Positions 34,128 through 41,353 of a DNA stretch of 64,000 nt are shown here, in pieces (position 1 is the stretch's first letter; each line of letters begins with the position of its first letter). The position numbers and the translations under genes were made by a program. The notes under the pieces were generated by a model. That model was not told the DNA's origin and did no database searches. It saw nothing but the letters and a program-made list of their open reading frames with translations. This DNA is from Planctomycetota bacterium (GTDB lineage: Bacteria; Planctomycetota; Planctomycetia; Gemmatales; Gemmataceae): positions 24,419 through 88,418 of the forward strand of contig JACPPF010000076.1 in the NCBI GenBank assembly GCA_016191165.1. The letters are read 5' to 3'.

Positions 34128-35000
34128 TTAGCGAGTCAGTTTGCTCGTCACCAGATCCCCGGTTTTCAGCTGGGGGCGAAACGCGCGGTTGCCCGAAACG
34201 ACCAGCCGGCCGACCGAGGTGCGGAAGTTCGCGTCGACGATGCGGACCATGCCGAGGTACTTGGGTTCGGGCGTGATGCGATAGACGTCGAGCGTGTGGT
34301 TTTTGTGAACGCCCTGGTCAGTGCCGAGTGAAATCTGAATAAGGTCGCCGCCGTCCACTTTCTCGACTTTGCCGTTGACGAGCACGGCCGGCGGATTGGG
34401 ATCGTTCGGGTTGCGGACCACGATCGTGTTGGGGTTGACGCCCGATTCGAGCAGGGCGATTCGCTTGCTCAAGGCCTGATTTTGTTCGAGCAGGTTCTCG
34501 GTCCGCGTCAGGCCGTCGCGGTACTTGGCCTCGAAGTTTTGGGCCACGATGCGGTAGGTCTTGATGTCGGCTTCGAGTTTGACGACCAAGGCTTCGCGTT
34601 CCTTGAGAGTCGTGGTCAACAGGGTGATTTCCTGGGTGAGCCGATCCTTGGCCTTGAGGGTCTGCGCCAGCGTGGTTTCGGCGCCTTTGATTTTGTCCTC
34701 TTTTTCCGCGAGTTCGAGCTTATAGCGATCTTCCAAAACGGCGAACTCGACTTCCTTGTCCTTGATCTTTTGTTGAACGTCCTGGTTTTTTAGCTTCTCC
34801 CCGGCGAGGTCGGCGGCGAGCTTTTTCTGCACGTTATTGTCCTGGTCGCGGGCCACCTTCATGATGTCGGCTTCCCGCTTCAGGTTGAGGAAGGCTTCTT
34901 TCCACTGGTTCCGCAGGGCAACATCGACGACGAGCAGAGCCCCGACGATGATCGCGAACAGAAAATTCAGGATCACCAGGATCTTGCCGACCGTGTTCAT
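34128..35000 (-). CDS. Membrane-anchored coiled-coil protein
   Basis: 290 residues. An N-terminal helix (VGKILVILNFLFAIIVGALLVVDV, about 4-27) is followed by a long coiled coil at about 30-190 (heptads rich in Lys/Glu/Leu, such as EREALVVKLEADIKTYRIVA). The C-terminal domain from about 200 is beta-rich: VLVNGKVEKVDGGDLIQISL, then GTDQGVHKNHTLDVYR and FRPQLKTGDLV. The plan recalls MreC (helix, coiled coil, beta domain), though the sequence is not MreC, and the beta domain resembles FlgT C-terminal-like modules. It heads the gene string that continues with BatA and the VWA protein. Probably a periplasmic scaffold. Confidence 0.8.
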   Translation of the reverse strand: MNTVGKILVILNFLFAIIVGALLVVDVALRNQWKEAFLNLKREADIMKVARDQDNNVQKKLAADLAGEKLKNQDVQQKIKDKEVEFAVLEDRYKLELAEKEDKIKGAETTLAQTLKAKDRLTQEITLLTTTLKEREALVVKLEADIKTYRIVAQNFEAKYRDGLTRTENLLEQNQALSKRIALLESGVNPNTIVVRNPNDPNPPAVLVNGKVEKVDGGDLIQISLGTDQGVHKNHTLDVYRITPEPKYLGMVRIVDANFRTSVGRLVVSGNRAFRPQLKTGDLVTSKLTR

Positions 35001-35371
35001 GAGCCATCCCCCAACTGGTGCGATTCACCGCAAACGGGGTTTGCGGGTCCCCGAATCACACTCCGGAATGCATTGCATTTCGGTGTAGACAATCTCCCTA
35101 ACAATGAGGGCGGGAGTATGCCGACCATGCAACCGTCTGTCAACCGGAGTTCCTCATATGGGCCGGAAAAAAAATCGCTTCTTCATTATGGCTTAATGCG
35201 CCCAGGAAAGCTAGTGGAATTAGGCGTTCTTCGCGTTTCATGTGCCTCGTCAAAAAAGAAGACCATGATGTACGGATTTCCTGCGTTATCGTGGGTCATG
35301 CTTTCCAGCCTGACTGCGCTTTCCCAACCTCGGTGAACCTGGATTGACCATGTCAGATCGGAAAGCCTGAG
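35001..35371. other. Intergenic region with degraded repeat
   Basis: No gene called. A plus-strand frame (35073-35336) lacks a ribosome site and homology. The part 35300-35378 carries CTTTCCAGCCTGAC and GTCAGATCGGAAAGCCTGA, decayed copies of the module seen at 2522-2732. The promoter of the coiled-coil gene should lie at 35001-35100. Confidence 0.5.
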
Positions 35372-36922
35372 CTACAGTTTCGTTCCAGAGCCTTCTTGGC
35401 CGGTCCAGTTCAGGTCATGGGCAAGGCGACGCACGTGATCTTTTGTGGTTGTGTTTCCGCGCGGCAGGCGCGGCGGTCCGCTCAGCACGTCGCGCGCGAG
35501 TAGCGCCAGGAACACGAACGCAAGGGCCAGGAGCGGCAGCAGGTGCAGCACCAACCCGATCGGATCGAATGGCGGCGGCGTGAGGTCAATCGGCGGCGGC
35601 GGCGTGGCCTGATCGAAATCGTGCCGACTGTTGGAATCAACCGGCTGAACCAGGATCGGCTGCTGACCCTGGCCCACATCAGCCTTGCTGCGCCGCTTCA
35701 CGCCTCCGGCGGGAACTCCCAGGACACCGGTCGACGCGGCCGTCACCTGGATCGGCACGTCGAAGCGCTGATTGCCGTTGGAGATGATCCTTAGCAACCC
35801 GTGCTCGGCGGCGCCCGGCGCGCTGGGCACCGTGATTTCCAGCGGCAACGTGACCACGTTGCCCTGCACAATGCCCGGCTTGGCGACAAGCCAGCTGGTC
35901 GTGGTTGTGGCATGCGCGAAAACAGGCCGAGCTTCGTCGGAGCGAACCTGCAGCGTCCGCTTCAACACCGCGCCGGGAGCGCCCTTGACTTCGATTTGCT
36001 GCTCCGTGACATAAACCTTCGGGGCCTTGGCCAGACCGAGCGCCTCGAAGAACTGCTGCACCGCCGCTAGTCCGTTAGAGGGCGGGCCCTCGACGGGATA
36101 AATCCAGCCGTTCCAGGCATACCACTGATGCACCAGACCGCTGGCAAAAAACACGGCCGCCTCGCGCGGATGTTTGCGCGCCTTCTCGGCGATCTCACGC
36201 GGGGACAGGGAGCCGGCCAGGACGCCTTCCGGAAACGGAGTAATGGGCACCGTGGCCTGCACCGGGACCTTGATCGAACCGGCGTTGGAATCGATGAAGA
36301 TGTCCCCCTCGATCGGCTTCATCCCCGCCCGCAGGTGGAGCCCCTTGACACCAATCTTGATCGTCGCGGTGGTTCGGAACTGAAAAACCTTTTGCTCTCC
36401 CGTATCCGAAACCGAGAGCCAGGGAACACTGGCGGCGAGGGTACCGAAGATCAGCCGGCCGCCCGTGTTTTCCAGGATGAGGTCAACATGCCCTTCCTGC
36501 CCGACCTGGAGCGTGCCCAGGTTCAACGGCGTGGGACGCACGCTCAACTTGGCGGGCGGAACGCTCTTGATCGGCAAACGCGACAGGAACTGGTCGAGGC
36601 CGCGCTCGCGGTCGGGAAAGCCGGCCGACTCCTGGGCAAATCGCGCCAGATCGAGCCGGCCCATGTTCGAGAAAAACTGCTGGAAGAAACCGGACTGAAG
36701 CAGATCGACGGCAAATTCCCACTGATCCTGGCAGCCCAGCGCGAACTCGTCAAAATCACGGCAGGATTGCCCGCTGGGGAAAACGAAAGGCGTCAGGAAG
36801 TTGGTCTGGACCGCCAACGCTTCGGCGCCGGAACCCATGAGGGAGGCGCCGTCGTACCAGCAATAATATGCGTCCGGAGAGTTCGACCGCGAGCAATGCC
36901 CGCAAGTCAAGGGGGCGGCCAT
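35372..36922 (-). CDS. Zinc-ribbon protein with Ig-like domains and C-terminal membrane helix
   Basis: 516 residues from ATG 36922. The N-terminus MAAPLTCGHCSRSNSPDAYY continues to Cys21 and has Cys7/Cys10/Cys21 with Asp24 where a fourth Cys is expected. Next is a helical part (about 45-110), then two or more Ig-like beta domains of the ASPM/SPD-2/Hydin type (LRPTPLNLGTLQVGQEGHVDL with R for S at residue three of the family pattern; later VPSAPGAAEHGLLRIISNG). A Pro-rich region and one membrane helix (GLVLHLLPLLALAFVFLALL, about 465-485) end the protein. It is probably a cytoplasmic or membrane-tethered binding protein; function unknown. Confidence 0.8.
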   Translation of the reverse strand: MAAPLTCGHCSRSNSPDAYYCWYDGASLMGSGAEALAVQTNFLTPFVFPSGQSCRDFDEFALGCQDQWEFAVDLLQSGFFQQFFSNMGRLDLARFAQESAGFPDRERGLDQFLSRLPIKSVPPAKLSVRPTPLNLGTLQVGQEGHVDLILENTGGRLIFGTLAASVPWLSVSDTGEQKVFQFRTTATIKIGVKGLHLRAGMKPIEGDIFIDSNAGSIKVPVQATVPITPFPEGVLAGSLSPREIAEKARKHPREAAVFFASGLVHQWYAWNGWIYPVEGPPSNGLAAVQQFFEALGLAKAPKVYVTEQQIEVKGAPGAVLKRTLQVRSDEARPVFAHATTTTSWLVAKPGIVQGNVVTLPLEITVPSAPGAAEHGLLRIISNGNQRFDVPIQVTAASTGVLGVPAGGVKRRSKADVGQGQQPILVQPVDSNSRHDFDQATPPPPIDLTPPPFDPIGLVLHLLPLLALAFVFLALLARDVLSGPPRLPRGNTTTKDHVRRLAHDLNWTGQEGSGTKL

Positions 36923-37061
36923 GGTCACGATGCGGCGTCGTTCTGCACGCCGCCTCCGTTCGAGAAGAAACCGGCGGGGACGGAAAGGAGAGTTCGCGTT
37001 CGCCCCCCTGATTAACCTATCGGCCGACGTGTTGGATACAAGAGTGGGCTTGAACCAAGCC

Positions 37062-37099
37062 TGAAGCGTAAGCGAAGTCGCGGCATCGCGCACGCTTCA
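37062..37099. repeat. Palindrome of the TGAAGCG family
   Basis: Arms 37062-37075 and 37086-37099 (14 bp, two mismatches) with a 10-nt loop; related to 5571-5624 and 33531-33573. Confidence 0.65.
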
Positions 37100-37125
37100 A
37101 TCGCGAATAAGAGGATGGCGGAGGT

Positions 37126-37257
37126 TCATTTCTTCTGCGGCGGCAAACGGCCTTTCTTTGGCTCGACCGGCACCGGTTGGGGCTCGCGCGTCTTGCAACC
37201 CGAGGCGGCCAATGCCAGCGCCAAAAACAGAGCCTGAATCAAGATACCTTTCATCAT
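37126..37257 (-). CDS. Tiny lipoprotein (43 aa)
   Basis: Too short for usual ORF cut-offs. Two adjacent ATG codons (37257 and 37254) start MMKGILIQALFLALALAASG followed by Cys: a lipoprotein signal with the lipidated Cys at residue 21. The mature peptide is only about 23 residues, Pro/Lys-rich (TREPQPVPVEPKKGRLPPQ). It lies 12 bp downstream of the DUF1559 prepilin gene and is certainly co-transcribed. Small lipoproteins in this position are common next to DUF1559 genes as I recall, but their role is unknown. Confidence 0.72.
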   Translation of the reverse strand: MMKGILIQALFLALALAASGCKTREPQPVPVEPKKGRLPPQKK

Positions 37258-37269
37258 GTTCGCCCCCGT

Positions 37270-38154
37270 TCATGGCAAGGTGTTGGGCTCATCTCCCTTG
37301 GTGGTGGCGGCCGCGTTCATGGCCGGTTGGCCTACGCCGTACAGAATCATACGCGAGGTCCCGTCAGCAAAGAGAAAATGGGAACCAACGGTATGCATAC
37401 TCCAAAAATGCCAGCGGTGGATGTTGCCCGGATCGTTAATCGTGCCCTCACGAAACGATTCCTGGGCGCCGCCTGGGGACTGCCGTTCGGCCAGGCCGAG
37501 GCAGACGTCGGTGGCGCCGAAGTACGGCGCGTCGCCGCTGCCGGCAAACCACCAGCCGTAGTACAGGTCAGACGAGGGCGGACGTTCGCCGACCATGAGG
37601 GTATTGCTGGTCCCATCCTGGATCTGCGTCAGCCGAATGCTGGAGTTGACGAAGATGCACCCGTTGAAGGCGAATTGATCGGTCCCGTTGACGGCCAGGT
37701 ATTCGGTCAAGGCGAACTGGTCGCCTCCATAGGAACCGATCAACTCACCGCGCGCATCCGACGGGCAGCGGAGGACGGGAACGGGCGTCTCGTTGATTGG
37801 ATGCTGCCACCAGGGCCAGGCGTTGAAATTGACCCGGCTGTACAGCACTTGCTGTTCGATATAAGGAAGGATGCGCGTCATCCAGCTAAAATAGGTGCGA
37901 TTATCAGGCGGCGACGGCTGGCCGTAACCCGCGTTCCCGCCAACGTGGGCCGGCGGGAGTTTCTTGACCGCATCGTGATAGCTGTGCAAGGCTATCCCCA
38001 GCTGCTTGAGGTTGTTCAGGCACTGGGTCCTGTTGGCGGCCTCGCGCACCTTTTGCACGGCCGGAACCAACAGGGCAATGAGAATGGCGATGATGGCGAT
38101 AACGACGAGTAATTCGATGAGCGTGAACGCCCGCCTGCGAATGAATGGTGACAT
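37270..38154 (-). CDS. DUF1559 prepilin-like protein
   Basis: 294 residues. The type IV pilin-like signal RRRAFTLIELLVVIAIIAIL has the prepilin peptidase site before Phe-Thr-Leu-Ile-Glu, so it is processed and assembled or displayed by a type II/IV-like machinery. The DUF1559 body has RTQCLNNLKQLGIALHSYHD, LPPAHVGG, ILPYIEQQ and the C-terminal H-X9-DG motif (HTVGSHFLFADG). Planctomycetes encode dozens of such proteins. ATG 38154 has GGAGG eight bases upstream; GTG at 38163 is less likely. Confidence 0.93.
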   Translation of the reverse strand: MSPFIRRRAFTLIELLVVIAIIAILIALLVPAVQKVREAANRTQCLNNLKQLGIALHSYHDAVKKLPPAHVGGNAGYGQPSPPDNRTYFSWMTRILPYIEQQVLYSRVNFNAWPWWQHPINETPVPVLRCPSDARGELIGSYGGDQFALTEYLAVNGTDQFAFNGCIFVNSSIRLTQIQDGTSNTLMVGERPPSSDLYYGWWFAGSGDAPYFGATDVCLGLAERQSPGGAQESFREGTINDPGNIHRWHFWSMHTVGSHFLFADGTSRMILYGVGQPAMNAAATTKGDEPNTLP

Positions 38155-38469
38155 GAATTGCACCTCCGGCGAAACGGCTCCAGAACGGAGAGATGAATTA
38201 ACTCTCTATAAAAGCAAATTTCGCAACAACTTGCAAACTTTTTCCCGTGAAATGCCAAATCACCTGTTCTGAGACTCCTCCGGTTTCCCCTCCTACGCGA
38301 AGGCGGCCCGTAGCGCGTTTTTGCGTGGCTTCGCCAATCAGTACCCTCACAGCCTATTGCGATTTTGTTTTTCAAATGCCACGCGAGTTGAGTTTTCACC
38401 GGACCGCCGATAGATTGACTCTTCTCTTCCGTGGCAGCGCGAAGACGCCCATTCTTGCGAGGTGGATTG

Positions 38470-40782
38470 ATGTCAACCCCGACGGCGACAGGGCAACAGC
38501 GCACGTTCCTGGGCCATCCCATTGGCCTATACGTCCTTTTTTTTACTGAGATGTGGGAGCGCTTCAGTTACTACGGCATGCGCGCCCTGCTGATGCTCTA
38601 CATGGTCAACTATTTCCGCTGGACGCAAAAGGACGCCTCCACCGTCTACAAGGTCTACACCAGCTTCGTCTACGTCACGCCCATTCTCGGCGGCTACCTT
38701 GCGGATCGCTACCTTGGCAATCGCCGGGCGGTCATCATCGGCGCCGTCCTGATGGCCATTGGTCATTTCCTGATGGCGTTCGAGGAACTGGAAATCTTCA
38801 TGGGCGCCCTGGTGTTCCTGATCCTGGGTAACGGCTTCTTCAAGCCGAACATGTCCACGCAGGTAGGCCGACTCTATGCCGCCAACGACGGCCGGCGCGA
38901 CGGCGGGTACACGATTTTCTACATGGGCATCAACCTCGGCGCCTTTTTGTCGCCCCTGATGTGCGGCTGGCTTCAGGAAAATACAGTCGGTGGCTATCAT
39001 TCCGGTTTCACGCTGGCGGGCATCGGCATGGTCCTGGGCTTGGGGATCTACCTTCTCGGCCAGCCGTTCATCAAGGAGTTGCCTCCTGACGCGTTGATCG
39101 AAAAATCCGCCGGACCAATCCAGGGGACGGAGATTCAGCACCAGGCGACCGTGCCGCTGTCCGGTCCGCCAGCCGACGCGCTGACGGAGACACAGGCGGA
39201 GCGAGCGCCATCGGTCCTCGGCAGCCTTGCGGGCGCGGTGCCAGGCTTCCTGTACCTGGTCGGCGGGCTCGTCTTGGGCGCGTCGTTGATCATCCTCGCG
39301 ATTCTCCTGCTTGGCAACCTCGAAAGCCTGGCGCCCACGCTGGGCTCCATCCAGGAGAGCCTCGGCGGCGGAGATGTCTCCAACGTCTCGAACATGATCC
39401 TGCTCGCCATCGCCGGCTTTTGCCTGGGCTTGCTCGGCTATGTCGCTGGCAGAGTGACCGGCGGCGTGCGCGATCGCGTGTTGGCCATCCTGACCCTTGG
39501 CATCTTCGTCGTTTTTTTTTGGGCGGCCTTTGAACAGGCCGGCAACGTGCTCAACATCTGGGCGGATCAATCGACCAATCGCTTCATCACGCAGGAGGCT
39601 ATTCCGCCCAAGGCAGTTGAGGAATTCAAGGAGGACAAGGGAAAAAAACGGGACGATGCGCCGGTGCGTGCCGGTTTCGTTCAGCATTTTTTGAACTTGT
39701 TTCCCAACATGGTGCGCATGAAAGAGCGCCAGGCCGACCAGGCGGACCCGCAGCCGCCGGATCAGAGCTGGGGCGAGAGGTTAGTTGCCTGGTTCAACCC
39801 GATGCCCACGGTTTGGTTCCAATCGATCAACGCCCTGGCGATCTTTTTGATTGCGCCGATATTTGCCTGGCTTTGGATTTATCTGGACCGCCGCGGGATG
39901 CAACCGTCGATTCCGTTCAAAATGGTACTCGGCCTGGTGTTCATGAGCCTATCGATGGCGGTCATGCTAGGCGCCGCACGCGAGGAGAATCGCGTGACCG
40001 AGGCGCCCTGGAAAGGCCCGCTCCCCGCTGGCATCGAAATGACAGCGACCCATCAACTCGCTCACGGTAAGGCTAGCCAGCTTGAGCCGTTTCACGCGGG
40101 AAGACTTGTCCGCAACGGCGACACGCTGGTCCTTCATGGTGTGCTCGACAAGAACCAGTGCGACCTTCTGGTCGAAAAGACGTCGCCGGAAACTTTTCAG
40201 AAGAAAATCGAAGAACTGCGCAAGAAATCCGAGGGCATCGATGGAGAAAAAGTGACATCCGTCACGGTCGAGTTGACCGAAGTGCCTCCCGGATTCGACA
40301 TGAAGTTCTCCGGCCTCAAGAAATCGGTCGTGGAGTTTCGGGACGAGCGGGGCACGGCATGCTTGATTGCCCATGCCCGGCTCGTGCAGAAGGAAGTGAA
40401 GGGCCTGCTCGCGGCCGGCGGGCAACCCGCATTTCGCACCACCGTCCATCAGCTCTACGTTGACTCGGCCCAGTTCCGCGTCAGTTCGTGGTGGCTCTTC
40501 TGGAGCTACATCCTCGCCACGCTGGGCGAACTGTGCCTGTCGCCGGTCGGGTTGTCGATGGTCTCGAAACTGGCGCCCGCGAAATTCGCAACCATGCTGA
40601 TGGGGGTCTGGCTATTGACGACGGCGTTCGGCAACTTCGTCGCGGGTTCGATGGGCGAAATCTGGGGCACCATCCCGCCCACCGACTTCTTCATTCTGGC
40701 CGCCGCCGTGGTCGGGGGTGCCGCCCTTATCCTGTTGATCCTGGTACGTTTCGTGACCTCAGCCATGCACGGCGTGAATTGA
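38470..40782 (+). CDS. POT/PTR-family proton-coupled oligopeptide transporter
   Basis: 770 residues, larger than usual POT proteins (about 450-600). The family signatures are clear: FFTEMWERFSYYGMRALLMLY with the ExxER motif, GGYLADRYLGNRRAVIIGA, and FYMGINLGAFLSPL. They import di- and tripeptides with H+. Extra sequence includes a hydrophilic loop near 370-420 and a soluble insert near 515-660 (LEPFHAGRLVRNGDTLVLHG, EVPPGFDMKFSGLKK) that sits before the last helices (AKFATMLMGVWLLTTAFGNF). The insert looks like a periplasmic beta domain. GAGGTGG precedes the ATG. Confidence 0.92.
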   Translation: MSTPTATGQQRTFLGHPIGLYVLFFTEMWERFSYYGMRALLMLYMVNYFRWTQKDASTVYKVYTSFVYVTPILGGYLADRYLGNRRAVIIGAVLMAIGHFLMAFEELEIFMGALVFLILGNGFFKPNMSTQVGRLYAANDGRRDGGYTIFYMGINLGAFLSPLMCGWLQENTVGGYHSGFTLAGIGMVLGLGIYLLGQPFIKELPPDALIEKSAGPIQGTEIQHQATVPLSGPPADALTETQAERAPSVLGSLAGAVPGFLYLVGGLVLGASLIILAILLLGNLESLAPTLGSIQESLGGGDVSNVSNMILLAIAGFCLGLLGYVAGRVTGGVRDRVLAILTLGIFVVFFWAAFEQAGNVLNIWADQSTNRFITQEAIPPKAVEEFKEDKGKKRDDAPVRAGFVQHFLNLFPNMVRMKERQADQADPQPPDQSWGERLVAWFNPMPTVWFQSINALAIFLIAPIFAWLWIYLDRRGMQPSIPFKMVLGLVFMSLSMAVMLGAAREENRVTEAPWKGPLPAGIEMTATHQLAHGKASQLEPFHAGRLVRNGDTLVLHGVLDKNQCDLLVEKTSPETFQKKIEELRKKSEGIDGEKVTSVTVELTEVPPGFDMKFSGLKKSVVEFRDERGTACLIAHARLVQKEVKGLLAAGGQPAFRTTVHQLYVDSAQFRVSSWWLFWSYILATLGELCLSPVGLSMVSKLAPAKFATMLMGVWLLTTAFGNFVAGSMGEIWGTIPPTDFFILAAAVVGGAALILLILVRFVTSAMHGVN

Positions 40783-40791
40783 TTATGCACG

Positions 40792-40820
40792 CCCGGGGCT
40801 GAGCGCAGCGAAGCCCTGGG
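40792..40820. repeat. Short palindrome CCCGGGGCT/AGCCCTGGG
   Basis: Nine-bp arms with one mismatch and an 11-nt loop TGAGCGCAGCG. The reverse complement of this loop (with A for T at one end) recurs at 41250-41260, so the VOC relic lies between two inverted copies of one element. Confidence 0.6.
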
Positions 40821-40837
40821 ATCGGAGGCCGCCAACC

Positions 40838-41224
40838 ATGAACATCGAACACATCGCCCTCAACGTCCCCGATCCGGTCGGCATGACGGCCTAGTACGTC
40901 CAGCACCTCGGCCTGCGCGTGCTGCGAAAACAAGAACAGGCCCCGTTCACGCATTTCCTCGCCGACGAGGCGGGCCGCGTCGTGCTGGAACTTTACCATC
41001 ATACAAAAGCCGTCTTGCCCGACTACGCCCGACTCGACCCCTTGAGCCTGCACATCGCCTTCACGGCTGTGGACGTCGCCAAGGAGCGCCAGCGTTTGCT
41101 CGACGCGGGAGCAGCCCCGGCGGGCGACATCGTGACCACCGAGACGGGCGACGTGATGACTTTCGTGCGCGATCCGTGGAACGTCACGATCCAGTTCGTG
41201 AAGCGCGTTCGGCCGCTTTCATGA
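40838..41224 (+). pseudogene. VOC/glyoxalase-family gene interrupted by a TAG codon
   Basis: From ATG 40838 the frame reads MNIEHIALNVPDPVGMTA, then TAG (40892-40894), then YVQHLGLRVLRKQEQAPFTH and on to a normal stop at 41224 (129 codons in all). VOC proteins have a Trp at that place (xAWYxxHLGL), and TGG to TAG is one base change. The rest is intact, with the second beta-alpha-beta repeat LHIAFTAVDVAKERQRLLDA and DPWNVTIQF. Either a recent pseudogene, read-through, or a sequencing error. TAG is an ordinary stop in this genome (genes at 6307, 52597 and 55772 end with it). Confidence 0.85.
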
Positions 41225-41238
41225 ACCGCCGATGAGCA

Positions 41239-41271
41239 AGCCCAGGGATTCGCTGCGCTCATCCCTGGGCT
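41239..41271. repeat. Palindrome AGCCCAGGGAT, 11-bp perfect arms
   Basis: Arms 41239-41249 and 41261-41271, loop of 11 nt. Inverted relative of 40792-40820; could act as a bidirectional terminator after the VOC relic. Confidence 0.65.
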
Positions 41272-41353
41272 TCGCCGAAAAAACGTTGCATCACTGCATC
41301 GTGCGCGTCACAATCTTTTTTTCATCGCCCCACCTCTTCGACCGGAGTCGGCC

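Noticed and set aside
35073..35336. 87-codon frame upstream of the coiled-coil gene
   Set aside because: No ribosome site or homology and overlaps degraded repeat.
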